A program made the translations under genes and the position numbers. The notes below the pieces were generated by a model, which saw only the letters and a list, made by a program, of their open reading frames with translations, did no database searches and was not told where the DNA came from. Below, piece after piece: positions 1-9,153 of a stretch of 64,000 bases of DNA; the stretch's first letter is position 1, and the number at the start of each line of letters is the position of its first letter. Origin of the DNA: CAYREV01 sp964423345 (lineage in GTDB: Bacteria; Bacteroidota; Rhodothermia; Balneolales; Balneolaceae); assembly GCA_964423345.1 (NCBI GenBank), contig CAYREV010000013.1, forward strand, positions 7,686 through 71,685, read 5' to 3'.

Positions 1-787
1 CGGGTACCCGCTTCTGATGCTCGATCTCCTGCCCTCAGGCCTGCTGGGGCTGCTGGCCGTCGCTTTCCTTTCCGCTTTCGTCTCCACTGTATCCACCCAC
101 CTGAACTGGGGAGCCTCCTATGTAGTCAACGATTTCTACAAGCGCTTCTACAAGCCACCCCATCATTTTGAAACCGGCGAGAAAGCGGAAGAACATTACG
201 TATGGATCTCCCGCCTTGCCACTCTTCTCATCATGGGCCTGGCCATCCTGGTATCCTATTTCTTCGATACCGTCAAGGGCGGATGGGAAGCCATCCTCTC
301 CATCGGTGCGGGCACGGGGCTGGTATTTATGCTGCGCTGGTTCTGGTGGCGCATCAATGCGTGGAGCGAGATAGCCGCAATGGTTGCGGCGGCTGTCGGC
401 AGCTTTTCCGCCCCGCTGTTCGGGTACGACGATTTTGCCTCCAAAATGATCTTTACCACGCTTTTTTCTACCGCCTGCTGGATTAGCGTCACCTACCTGA
501 CGGCACCCGAATCGGAGGAGACGCTGCGGAAGTTCTTCAACCGCGTTCAGCCCGGCGGGCCCGGATGGAAACAGTTCACCGGAGAAGGAAAAGCAGCCGA
601 ACCGATATGGCCCGCCCTCATCAAGGTTGCACTTGCCGCTCTCTCCATCATCGGCTTCCTCTATGGCATGGGGCAGGTATTCTTCGGTTCGCTGATTTGG
701 GGCTCTCTCCTTATCGCAGCTGCCATACTCATCCTCTATTACATTGTTTCACAGCTTACGGGCAGCCGGTCGGAACCCGGCCGATAA
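1..787 (+). CDS. Sodium:solute symporter (SSS family), C-terminal part
   Basis: The reading frame is open from base 2, so the gene begins before the window; the first ATG at 17 is internal. About 260 residues are visible. A membrane segment runs into a segment of the form STVSTHLNWGASYVVNDFY, which is characteristic of the late core helices of Na+/solute symporters. At least four more hydrophobic segments follow, ending with a short basic tail. The protein would sit in the inner membrane and couple sodium entry to solute uptake. The substrate cannot be told from this end of the protein. The gene ends only 8 bp from the end of the convergent hydroxylase gene, and I see no terminator hairpin between them. 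Confidence 0.85.
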   Translation, partial: GYPLLMLDLLPSGLLGLLAVAFLSAFVSTVSTHLNWGASYVVNDFYKRFYKPPHHFETGEKAEEHYVWISRLATLLIMGLAILVSYFFDTVKGGWEAILSIGAGTGLVFMLRWFWWRINAWSEIAAMVAAAVGSFSAPLFGYDDFASKMIFTTLFSTACWISVTYLTAPESEETLRKFFNRVQPGGPGWKQFTGEGKAAEPIWPALIKVALAALSIIGFLYGMGQVFFGSLIWGSLLIAAAILILYYIVSQLTGSRSEPGR

Positions 788-795
788 CGCCGCTT

Positions 796-1419
796 TCAAT
801 CTTCCGGGGGCATCGTCCGGAACACACGGTCCCACAGGGTGGTGGAAACCCCAAACGCTCTTTCCGGATACTTGTAGTGGTGCAGGGCATGATGCCTGTA
901 CTGGGTCTTGAGATAGGAGGGCACCTTTCTTTTATGTACGCTGTAATGGATGTAGGTGTAAATCAGGTAGCCCGTCATGAATCCCGGCATGAAAACATAC
1001 ACCAGCTCACCGAGAAAGGCCAGGAATCCCAAATACAGCATGGTTACGATTATAAGTCCGGGTATGGGCGGCATGATAAGCCGTTCTTTGTCCCTCGGGT
1101 ACTCATGGTGAATGCCGTGCAGGGTATAGGCGAGGCGATCAGCCCACTCCGATTCCGGAAAGTATTCGTCGATATGGTTGATATACCGGTGGAAGAAATA
1201 TTCGAAAAAGGTCCAAAAAAACAGGGCTCCCACGTAAATCATTGCACCGTCCCAGAAGGTTTCCACCACGCCCCGGCTGTACCCTACGTAAAGAAGGCCG
1301 GCCAGTATACACAGGTACACCGTAGCCGAAACCCGCGCCGGCGCCCTGGTCATATACTCAAGAAAGGGGTTCTTGAATATCTGCCCCCGTCCGCTATGTT
1401 TTATTTCCCTTTTACTCAT
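796..1419 (-). CDS. Sterol desaturase/fatty acid hydroxylase family membrane protein
   Basis: A 207-residue integral membrane di-iron enzyme. The histidine clusters of the family are visible: HRYINH (H77, H82), HGIHH (H101, H104, H105), IHYSVHK (H158, H162) and RHHALHH (H176, H177, H180, H181). Hydrophobic segments lie near residues 33-50, 60-76 and 118-150. The pattern is closest to the fatty-acid 2-hydroxylase (Scs7/FA2H-like) branch, so a role in hydroxylating lipid acyl chains is likely. The exact substrate is inferred only from family resemblance. It is a single gene transcribed away from the signalling cassette and convergent with the symporter. Confidence 0.85.
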   Translation of the reverse strand: MSKREIKHSGRGQIFKNPFLEYMTRAPARVSATVYLCILAGLLYVGYSRGVVETFWDGAMIYVGALFFWTFFEYFFHRYINHIDEYFPESEWADRLAYTLHGIHHEYPRDKERLIMPPIPGLIIVTMLYLGFLAFLGELVYVFMPGFMTGYLIYTYIHYSVHKRKVPSYLKTQYRHHALHHYKYPERAFGVSTTLWDRVFRTMPPED

Positions 1420-1545
1420 AGCTGCTGCCCTTTAATTCCAGGATGTTTAATCAGCATATTTTCTTACGGCAGTCCGGGAAACTGCCTCTTAGTTACTGTT
1501 ATTAAACAAATTATACAAATTATCCATTTAAAAACACGGCCTCTT

Positions 1546-2589
1546 TTACAGCTCCCTGATATTGCTGTGGACTCCACTCAAATCGTTTTTGGGGAATTCA
1601 AAGGTGAAGTCGGTACCGTTTTCATTGCTTATCTCGTAATCTGCATCGAGCTGCTTCAACAGGGTGAGAATGATAGACGAGCCCATCCCCTCAGAATCTT
1701 CAAAAGTGAAATCTTCGGGCAGGCCCTTGCCGTTATCGGCCACCCTGACCCTGACGCTGCCATTATACTGCTTGCCCGTAATGATGATTTTAATTTTTGA
1801 ATCGTCTATAACGCCGTGTTTTATCGCATTATGTATCAACTCAGAAAGTATCATCCCGCAGGGAACCGCCTGATTCACATTCAACCTGATGGATTCCACA
1901 TCGCAGTTCAGTTCGTGATTTTGGCCTTCCCCCGCGGTAACTTTCAGGGTGTATTCCGCAAGATCGTTGATAAGTTCCGCCAGGTCTATATTTATAAAGT
2001 CATTGGTTTCATACAGCAGCTCGTGGACCCTGGCTATGGAGCGTACCTTAACCAGCATGTCCTGTATCAGATCCATCTCCTCTTCCCTGGCATTCATCCG
2101 ACGAAGCTGAAGCAGTCCGGAAATTACCTGCAGGTTGTTTTTCACCCGGTGGTGCACCTCCTGGAGCAAGACCTGAAGCTGCTCGGTTGTTTTTTGCAGC
2201 CTTCTTCTATCCCGCACCTCATAGAGTACCCTTCTGACCGCAAATGGCAGTCGATTCAGGTTGGACTTGAGTATCACCTCATTGGCTCCCTTCTCCAGTA
2301 TTTCGGTTTCCTGCTGCTGGTCGATGGTTCCCGACAACAGGATAAAGGGGATCATCTTGTCATGCTCCTTTATCATCTCCAGCGCCTCCAGCCCGTTGAA
2401 GGTCGGGAGGTTGAAATCGGAGATGACCAGCTCGGGCGACTGCTGCTCGAGATAGGACTCCACCTGAGCTCTGGTTTCAACAATTTGATACTCAAAGTCA
2501 TACCCTCTCTTGTCGAGCCGGTGCAACAGGAGCTCCGCATCGGTATGGGTATCCTCAATAATCAGAACATGTTTAATTTTATCCGGCAT
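1546..2589 (-). CDS. Response regulator receiver fused to HisKA_2-type histidine kinase
   Basis: 347 residues. An N-terminal receiver domain (about 5-125) has the phosphoacceptor D58 in the segment ISDFNLP and a SGT motif near 86-88. A short linker leads to a HisKA_2/LytS-like dimerisation helix with the motif EVHHRVKNNLQ; the phosphorylated histidine is probably H147. The ATPase domain carries SELIHNAIKHG as N-box, DNGKGLP as G1, and GMGSSI near the end. There is no membrane segment and no DNA-binding domain. It is the third gene of an apparent operon, 15 bp after the single-domain receiver. The arrangement suggests it accepts phosphate on its receiver and then acts as a kinase in a relay. 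Confidence 0.85.
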   Translation of the reverse strand: MPDKIKHVLIIEDTHTDAELLLHRLDKRGYDFEYQIVETRAQVESYLEQQSPELVISDFNLPTFNGLEALEMIKEHDKMIPFILLSGTIDQQQETEILEKGANEVILKSNLNRLPFAVRRVLYEVRDRRRLQKTTEQLQVLLQEVHHRVKNNLQVISGLLQLRRMNAREEEMDLIQDMLVKVRSIARVHELLYETNDFINIDLAELINDLAEYTLKVTAGEGQNHELNCDVESIRLNVNQAVPCGMILSELIHNAIKHGVIDDSKIKIIITGKQYNGSVRVRVADNGKGLPEDFTFEDSEGMGSSIILTLLKQLDADYEISNENGTDFTFEFPKNDLSGVHSNIREL

Positions 2590-2604
2590 AACGAATCCTT
2601 CCGT

Positions 2605-3042
2605 TTAATTCGGAGGTTTGTTCAATACCAGCCAATAGTATCCCACCTCGCTGATCGCCTTGCTGAAATCGTTGAAATCCATGGGTTTCACCACATAGCT
2701 GTTGATTCCGCTGCCATAGGCTTCCAGCCGGTCTTTCTCTTCCTGGGAGGAAGTCATCATCACCACGGGAACCTCCTTCAGGTTGGGCGTAGACCGCATC
2801 TCCCTTACCACCTCTATACCGTCCATCCTGGGCATCTTTAAGTCCATAAAAATAACCTTGGGTTTACTCTCCACATTCCGGCCCTCGTACTCCCCCTCGC
2901 CTTTTAAATATTCAAGGGCCTCCACCCCGTCCTTCAACCACAGGATCTGGTTGGAAAGGTTGTTTTTCTTGAGCGTCCGCATGGTCAGCTCTGCGTCGCT
3001 GGCTTTGTCCTCGACTACCAGTATTTCAATTATATCGTTCAT
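2605..3042 (-). CDS. Single-domain response regulator (Rcp1-like)
   Basis: 145 residues forming one CheY-like receiver domain with no output domain. The acidic pocket E11-D12, the phosphoacceptor D67 (FMDLKMPRMDG), T97 and K119 (VVKP) are all present. The insertion between beta-2 and beta-3 (the GEGEYEGRNVESK region) is typical of Rcp1-type receivers that partner with phytochrome-like kinases. It starts one base after the stop codon of the PAS kinase (TAATATG), so the two are very probably translated together. It probably shuttles phosphate from that kinase, possibly to the receiver-kinase fusion downstream. Confidence 0.88.
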   Translation of the reverse strand: MNDIIEILVVEDKASDAELTMRTLKKNNLSNQILWLKDGVEALEYLKGEGEYEGRNVESKPKVIFMDLKMPRMDGIEVVREMRSTPNLKEVPVVMMTSSQEEKDRLEAYGSGINSYVVKPMDFNDFSKAISEVGYYWLVLNKPPN

Positions 3043-3043
3043 A

Positions 3044-4138
3044 TTAGGCTTCTCCGTTGGTTTTGGGATCTGATTTAGGCAAACTGAAATAAAAAACGGC
3101 TCCCTCTCCCGGCTCGCTCTCCGCCCATACTTCGCCGCCGTGATGATTGATGACTCTTTTCACAATGGACAGGCCCACGCCTGTCCCCTCGTATTCCGAA
3201 CTGCTGTGCAGGCGCTGGAAAACACCGAAAAGCTTGTCGGCATATTTCATGTCGAATCCCACACCGTTATCCCGTACGTAGTATACATAAGCGTCTTCCC
3301 GCTGCGTGCTGCCCACTTCAATATCAATCCGCTCATTGCCGCTGGAATACTTGATCGCATTGGTCAGCAGGTTGACTGCCGCCTGCTTTAACAGTGACAG
3401 GTCGCCAAATCCCTCCGGCAGATCCTGAATATCAACCTCTATCTTTTCTCTTAAATCCGGCACCGCCTCCGTCGCTATCATATAGGCATCGCTGAACAAT
3501 TGATTCATATTCACTTTGTCTTTTTCAAAGCTGGCCCGCGTCAACCGGGAAAAAGCCAACATGTCATCAATCAGCGTTCCCATTTTACGGGTATTGTCGA
3601 TGACTACCTCCAGAAGGCGCAGCCCCTCCTCATCCAGCTTGTCGGCATGGTCTTCCCTCAGTATCTGGCTGAATCCCGATATAGCCCTCAGCGGGGTGCG
3701 CAGGTCATGCGACACTGAATAGCTGAAAGCCTCCAGGTCTTTGTTGACTTCCTCCTTCTCCTGCTGGGCCTCCCTGAGCTTATCCTTGGCCTCCATGAGG
3801 CGGGTTATATCCCGTGCCGAAGCAAAAACATATTCTCCCTCCGGGCTCTTCTTTATATTCCACGATAGATGCCTGTAGGAACCATCCCGGCTTCGCGTGC
3901 GAACAACTAAATGAGCGGCCTTCTCTCCCTCTTTTATTTGATTCAGCTCCCGGCCGACATCTTCGCGGTCCCCGGAGTGGGCCAAATCACTAAACTTGCG
4001 GGAGCACAGTTCTTCTTCATCATAACCCAGCATATCCACCAGGGCACGGTTGGCCTCTCGTATACGCCCCTTACCATCGATAATGCACATGGGGTCAAGG
4101 TCAATATCAAAAATACGATCTCCTGCCTCCTCTCTCAT
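3044..4138 (-). CDS. PAS domain histidine kinase (phytochrome-like HisKA)
   Basis: 364 residues, soluble. One PAS domain (about 10-115, with a PAC-like end at FASARDITRL) is followed by a coiled coil and a HisKA domain containing SYSVSHDLRTPLRAI, phosphohistidine H144. The HATPase domain has the N-box around N256-N260, G1 DNGVGF at 290-295 and G2 GTGVGL at 318-323. The HisKA sequence resembles kinases of the bacteriophytochrome type, but no GAF or PHY chromophore domain is present, so the signal is unknown. It is first in the three-gene operon. The preceding 270 bp up to the M61 gene hold no other gene. Confidence 0.88.
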   Translation of the reverse strand: MREEAGDRIFDIDLDPMCIIDGKGRIREANRALVDMLGYDEEELCSRKFSDLAHSGDREDVGRELNQIKEGEKAAHLVVRTRSRDGSYRHLSWNIKKSPEGEYVFASARDITRLMEAKDKLREAQQEKEEVNKDLEAFSYSVSHDLRTPLRAISGFSQILREDHADKLDEEGLRLLEVVIDNTRKMGTLIDDMLAFSRLTRASFEKDKVNMNQLFSDAYMIATEAVPDLREKIEVDIQDLPEGFGDLSLLKQAAVNLLTNAIKYSSGNERIDIEVGSTQREDAYVYYVRDNGVGFDMKYADKLFGVFQRLHSSSEYEGTGVGLSIVKRVINHHGGEVWAESEPGEGAVFYFSLPKSDPKTNGEA

Positions 4139-4410
4139 GCTAATTATTTTAGTTCATCTTTGCCTCCGGCACAAGATCTTCTAAAACCTATCCAGCCTTC
4201 TACCTGCCACTCTCTTACCTGATGATGTTTTTAGCTAACAAAAACTTGCGGAAAACTATTCCATTTCACCTAAGTTTTTAAACCTACTTCCTACTTTATT
4301 TAAAAAACCGGTCAATACAAAATTAATCTTAATCCTCACGGGTCCCATAGATCCGCCAGTGCCCTTCAATAGTATGGGCACCCGGGATTGAACAATGGCC
4401 GGGAATTCCC

Positions 4411-6264
4411 CTACTTGCTTTTAGCGCCCAGCCAGCTTTTCCGGAATCGTTTCATGGCCGCTGTCAGCTCCCGGCCTGCCTCCTCGTAGGGGACCATCTC
4501 GAGGGTCGGGTCTTCGGCCAGGACCAGTTTTTTTTCCAAGACGGTACCCAGCGATTCATATTTGATCAACAGGGTATCTCCGGGCTCGTGAGCAGCCAGT
4601 ATCCTGTTTAGCTCTCTTGCGTTATTCAGTGGGCGGCCGTCGAGAGACAATATCACATCTTCACGATCCACTCCCGCCCGGTAGAGGGGGCTCCCGATGA
4701 TGGTATTTTCGGTAACCGTCGGGCGGTCCCGCCCAAAATCGATTTTGGCTCCCCTGTAACCGATTACGGCGCGATGCGGCTGTTCCCTGCGCAATAGAAA
4801 TCCGGCATTCCCGAGAAGCCTCTCCAGATCGGGCATTTCCGAGCCGTATATATGACGCTTGAAGAACTGTTCGGCAAACTCCGTGCTATCGGTCACTTCG
4901 GCAAGCGTTTCCTCCAGGCCTTCAAGCTCGTAGGGCTTTTCAGGAATACCGTACTTTTCCCAAACCGCCCTCATATAGTCGTCCAGTGAAACACCCTCAA
5001 AGTCGGACCTTAAGGTAAGGTCTAGCCCCAGTCCCAGCACCGCTCCCCAGGAATAGTAGGAGATAAAGGTGTTGCTTTTGTTTTGGGCGTCAACCGAAGT
5101 GGCGGCATCTACAAAGGGAGCCTGCATGCTCATTTCCGCGGGGCTGTAGTAACGGCTTCCGGGAGCATGGAGCACATAGTTGAGCGTTCCGCCCCACCCC
5201 TGCCCGTATTGACTGTTGTCAATCAGGCCGGCCCTCCGGATGATGAGATCGTCATAATAGCTTGTAAATCCTTCGGCAAACCATAAAGCTTTCGACATAT
5301 TGGCCTCCTGGAAGTCGAACGGCTCCAGGCTTGCCGGCCGGATGCGCTCCACATTCCACCCGTGAAAAAACTCATGGGATAGAGTATACAGGTTTCTAAG
5401 CGCATTCCCCTCCAGCGGCCTTCGGCTCGTCAGTATGGTGGAGTTGCGATGCTCCATACCGTCGCCATAAACATAGGGAAGGTAATCGGCAATGAATGTA
5501 TAGGTACCGTAATCAAAAGCCGGCGGCTCCCCATACACCGCGATCTGCTCGTCCACTACCTTCTTTGCCATCTCCACGTACTGTTTCATCTCCTCATCGG
5601 TGCCGTTGTGATGCAGGGCCAGCCTGATGGTATAGTCAGCCGTATCGGAACGGACCTTCCAACTGCTCATGGATAGGTCGCTTAGCTCTGTGGGACTGTC
5701 CATCAGGTACCGGAGGCCGGGTGCCGTAAAGCTGAAGGGGTCATCCGTCGGTTTCAGCTGGGTCGCCACCCTCCATTCGCTACCTTTGGGGGGATGGAAC
5801 CGTACCGTTACCTCTTCATTTTCAAAGCCCTGGGGCCAGACAAGGGTAGCCGGCATATTCAGGTGGGCATGTTTCCTGTTCACTCCCGAATAAGTGCCGT
5901 CGGCACGATCGGCATAGAGGGTATAGCTGAATTTTACCGTCCCGTCATGGCCGCTCACAATCCAGTTGTGGAGATCGGGGCGAAGGATATCCAGGGTGTC
6001 GCCCTCCCCGTCGGTGGCCATCACATCATATACATTTTTTGCAAATTCGTGGAGCGCATAACGCCCGGGCGAGGTGCGGCTCATCGACATTTTAAGCGGT
6101 ATCGCTTTCAGGTTCTGCATGGTAAGCGTCACCTCGGCCTCGTTATGTGCGGCATTGGGAAAACGAATATCGTAGCGCAGGTCAACTTTTTTTGACGAAC
6201 CCCTTTGTGAGCAGGATGTAAGCGCCAGGCAGGCGATCAGGCAGAGAGGAATTATATTCTTCAT
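4411..6264 (-). CDS. M61 family (glycyl aminopeptidase-like) PDZ lipoprotein
   Basis: 617 residues. A lipoprotein signal peptide ends in LTSC, with C18 as the lipidated residue. The catalytic zinc motif is HEFFH at 297-301 within SHEFFHGWNVERIRP; the third ligand is probably E331 in WFAEGFTSYY. A PDZ domain near 510-600 (IGSPLYRAGV, ILSLDGRPL) follows. The N-terminal beta domain and overall length fit family M61. The enzyme is probably anchored to a membrane facing the periplasm or surface and trims peptides. Substrate specificity cannot be read from the sequence. It is a single gene downstream of the second permease and on the same strand, but 78 bp apart. Confidence 0.9.
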   Translation of the reverse strand: MKNIIPLCLIACLALTSCSQRGSSKKVDLRYDIRFPNAAHNEAEVTLTMQNLKAIPLKMSMSRTSPGRYALHEFAKNVYDVMATDGEGDTLDILRPDLHNWIVSGHDGTVKFSYTLYADRADGTYSGVNRKHAHLNMPATLVWPQGFENEEVTVRFHPPKGSEWRVATQLKPTDDPFSFTAPGLRYLMDSPTELSDLSMSSWKVRSDTADYTIRLALHHNGTDEEMKQYVEMAKKVVDEQIAVYGEPPAFDYGTYTFIADYLPYVYGDGMEHRNSTILTSRRPLEGNALRNLYTLSHEFFHGWNVERIRPASLEPFDFQEANMSKALWFAEGFTSYYDDLIIRRAGLIDNSQYGQGWGGTLNYVLHAPGSRYYSPAEMSMQAPFVDAATSVDAQNKSNTFISYYSWGAVLGLGLDLTLRSDFEGVSLDDYMRAVWEKYGIPEKPYELEGLEETLAEVTDSTEFAEQFFKRHIYGSEMPDLERLLGNAGFLLRREQPHRAVIGYRGAKIDFGRDRPTVTENTIIGSPLYRAGVDREDVILSLDGRPLNNARELNRILAAHEPGDTLLIKYESLGTVLEKKLVLAEDPTLEMVPYEEAGRELTAAMKRFRKSWLGAKSK

Positions 6265-6342
6265 GGGAATGAGTCGAATTAACGATTTACCCTGAAGATA
6301 GGTGGCGAGACAGGATTTGCAAAAAATTCCGGCTTTCGACTA

Positions 6343-8805
6343 TTACTCCCGGTAGATACTCTCGGCCGGATTAATGAGGGCCGCCTTAACCGACTGGTAC
6401 CCCACGGTAAGCAGGCAGATCAGGAGGCTGGCCAGCGTTGTGGCTGCCATTATCCCCACCATATTCCACCCAAGGCTTATCCGGTAGGGAAAATCACGCA
6501 GCCAGTTCATGACCAGGTAATAGATCACGGGCCAGGCCGCGAGGTTAGCAAGCGCCACCAGCTTCATGTATTCCCTGGAAAGAAGGAGGACAATACCCCC
6601 GGCGGTAGCCCCCAGGGTTTTGCGTATGCCGATCTCCCCGGTACGCCTGGATGCGGAGAAGGAGGAGAGCCCGAACAGCCCGAGACAGGCCACCAATATG
6701 CAGAGCAGGGTAAAAGTGGCCGACAGCTTGCCGACACGCATTTCGGCTGCATAGATTTTGTCCAGCTCTTCCTGTTGGAAGCGGTACTCAAAAGGATCCA
6801 CATGGTTCACACGGCCCCATGACTTTTCCAGATGAGAAATAGCCTCATTCATGCTTCCGGGAGCCACCCTGACCACGGCATGCCGGATGGTCTGCAGGAT
6901 AGGGCGCGTGCCGTCGGCAAGACGTATCACCAGCGGCTTAATCTCTTTTTTCACAGAGGTGTAATGGAAGTTTTCCACCACTCCCACTACGGTATAGGTT
7001 TTTCGTTCTCCTTCTGATGCATCGTAATAGAACTGCTTGCCGAGCACTTGCCGGGCTTCCTCCAGCCCGAGCTTACTAACCATCTCCCTGTTGACTAGTA
7101 CGGCCTTCTCCCCATCGGTGGGATACTCCCTCGAAAAACTGCGGCCTGCAACTACATCTATGCCATATGTTTCCAGGAAATTGTGGGTAACATGCAGGGT
7201 CATAGTCGAATTTTTTTCACCCTGGGGAGTGTCGGCCGGATAGATTTTCCAGTAGTGCTGCTTGTCGGAACCCGGGATCTTGCTTGTGGCCGAAATTGAC
7301 TGAATGGCGGGACTTTTGATGGCCGCCTGCCTGAAACGGTCATATTCCCACGCTATAAGGTTCTGTTTCATCGGCAGGATCATGATTTGTGACTGGTCAA
7401 AACCAAGGTTTTTAGACTGCATATGCTGCAACTGCAGGTACACCACCAAGGTCCCCACAATAAGCATTACCGACAGGCTGAACTGAAATATCACCAGTCC
7501 CTTGCGAAATAACATGCCTCGTCTGCCTTTAACGGCTTCTCCTTTCAGGATGCGGGTGGGGTTGAAGCCCGACAGGTAGAGAGCGGGGTATATCCCGGCA
7601 AGCAGCCCCACCATCAGAAACAGCCCCAGGGTCCCCGCAATAACCGCCGGTTCAAGGAAGAGGTTAAAACCCAGGTTTTTATCCAGGAAGGCATTAAACC
7701 AGGGCAGGCTCCCATAGACCATCAGCAGGGCAAGAATCAGGGATAAAAACGTCAGCAGGTATGACTCTCCCATGAACTGTTTGAAAAGCTCCCATCTGTC
7801 GGCCCCCATCACTTTACGCAGCCCCACTTCCCGGCTTCTATCGGCTGAGCGCGCCGTCGCCAGGTTCATAAAGTTGATGCAGGCAATCAGCAGGAGCAGT
7901 ATCGCAATAGCCGAGAACAGGTACACCGAAAAGATGGATCCGTTCGGATTCATCTCCTGGTCCAGCTTCGAATAGAGGTGGATGTCGGTAACGGGCTGAA
8001 GCTCCAGCTCTATACGCTCGGCCTCGGGCCGGTCGGCATGATAGTATTTGTCGGCAAAACGGGGTAGCTGAGCCGCCAGCTCTTCGGCCGAAATGCCCTC
8101 CTCCAGTTCGATGTAAGTCCATACCGGATTCCAGAACCAGCTTTCATCATAGCCGGGGTTGCGCCGGTAGAGAACATCCACACTTGAAAAGGATGCCAAT
8201 ACCTCCGGCTTCATATGAGAGTTGTCCGGCCAGGATTTCATAATACCCGTGACGGTCATGCTCATGCTCCGGATGCCGTGAAAACTCAGGGTTTTCCCTA
8301 TGGGATTTTCATCTCCGAAATAAAGCCGGGCACGCTCTTCGGTCATCACAAGAGACAAGGGCTCGTCGAGCACCTCGCGGGCATTACCCCGCAGCAGTTC
8401 GGCCCCGAACACTTCAAAAAAGGTGGAGTCGACAAAATAGAAGTTGGATTCGCGATACGAGCGGTCCGATTCCCGGTCCAGCAGGGTGTGGGGCGACTCC
8501 TGCATATCGTAGAATCGGACCGTGTTTTTAACCAGCCCCGGGTATTCCATGTCAACGGTGGGGCCTACCCTGAACGGTGTGGTCGCAGATGCTTCCTCTT
8601 TATCCGGGGAGATGGAGGTCTGTTTGATCCGGTAAATACGGTCGGCATTATGCAGGAAGCGATCGTAGCTGAGCTCGTTTATCACATATAGGCTAATCAA
8701 CAGGCAGCAGGCTACGCCTATGGCCAAGCCGAAAACATTGATAAATGTAAAGCCCGGCCTTTTGGACAGGTTGCGAAACGCAATCTTCAAATAATTCCTG
8801 AACAT
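6343..8805 (-). CDS. FtsX/MacB-type ABC transporter permease (second copy)
   Basis: 820 residues from the ATG at 8805, which is preceded by a GGGG run; an upstream TTG at 8835 is less likely. The start FRNYLKIAFRNLSKRPG and a first membrane helix lead into a large periplasmic MacB-like domain. Three helices (about 295-430) follow, then a second helix plus periplasmic domain and three C-terminal helices: a double FtsX arrangement. It is clearly a paralogue of the permease at 9966-12368. It lacks its own ATPase gene and is separated from the exporter trio by a gene on the other strand. Such permeases usually move lipids, peptides or antimicrobials, or act as mechanotransmitters. The cargo is unknown. 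Confidence 0.88.
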   Translation of the reverse strand: MFRNYLKIAFRNLSKRPGFTFINVFGLAIGVACCLLISLYVINELSYDRFLHNADRIYRIKQTSISPDKEEASATTPFRVGPTVDMEYPGLVKNTVRFYDMQESPHTLLDRESDRSYRESNFYFVDSTFFEVFGAELLRGNAREVLDEPLSLVMTEERARLYFGDENPIGKTLSFHGIRSMSMTVTGIMKSWPDNSHMKPEVLASFSSVDVLYRRNPGYDESWFWNPVWTYIELEEGISAEELAAQLPRFADKYYHADRPEAERIELELQPVTDIHLYSKLDQEMNPNGSIFSVYLFSAIAILLLLIACINFMNLATARSADRSREVGLRKVMGADRWELFKQFMGESYLLTFLSLILALLMVYGSLPWFNAFLDKNLGFNLFLEPAVIAGTLGLFLMVGLLAGIYPALYLSGFNPTRILKGEAVKGRRGMLFRKGLVIFQFSLSVMLIVGTLVVYLQLQHMQSKNLGFDQSQIMILPMKQNLIAWEYDRFRQAAIKSPAIQSISATSKIPGSDKQHYWKIYPADTPQGEKNSTMTLHVTHNFLETYGIDVVAGRSFSREYPTDGEKAVLVNREMVSKLGLEEARQVLGKQFYYDASEGERKTYTVVGVVENFHYTSVKKEIKPLVIRLADGTRPILQTIRHAVVRVAPGSMNEAISHLEKSWGRVNHVDPFEYRFQQEELDKIYAAEMRVGKLSATFTLLCILVACLGLFGLSSFSASRRTGEIGIRKTLGATAGGIVLLLSREYMKLVALANLAAWPVIYYLVMNWLRDFPYRISLGWNMVGIMAATTLASLLICLLTVGYQSVKAALINPAESIYRE

Positions 8806-9153
8806 GAAAACCCCAAAGTTAAAGCAAAAAACCAACCATCTTTCCCGGATACCGCACTGCCCTTCTGATGAGTTGAAACCTTATTTTTTAATAAGATATC
8901 AGGGGCCGGTAATTGTTACAATAAAAATGGCCTATCACTATTTATTAGAAAAACCTAACGAAATGGCAGGTGATTTAATGATGCAAAACGGGAAGAAACC
9001 AAACCGGGTACCACCGGGAATAAATGTAGAGGAACAAACACCTTTTGATACACTTACATTAAATTGTAACAAACAGAGCAGCTTTCGGTCTAATATTATG
9101 CGGCTTTATCCACATATCCCTTAATCTCATATATAATTCAAATAGGATCGTTT
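8806..9153. other. Intergenic stretch without recognised gene
   Basis: Divergent spacer of about 350 bp, AT-richer than the flanking genes. It must hold the promoters for the permease on the minus strand and for the unknown gene on the plus strand. A 65-codon frame from the ATG at 8930 shows no recognisable domain and no clear ribosome binding site, so I do not call it a gene. Confidence 0.5.

Noticed and set aside
565..2841. Long plus-strand frames at 565-1800 and 1816-2841
   Set aside because: They lie antisense to well-supported genes (hydroxylase and signalling cassette) and carry no domain.
8930..9124. 65-codon frame in the permease spacer
   Set aside because: No convincing ribosome binding site, no recognisable sequence, and it lies in a probable promoter region.
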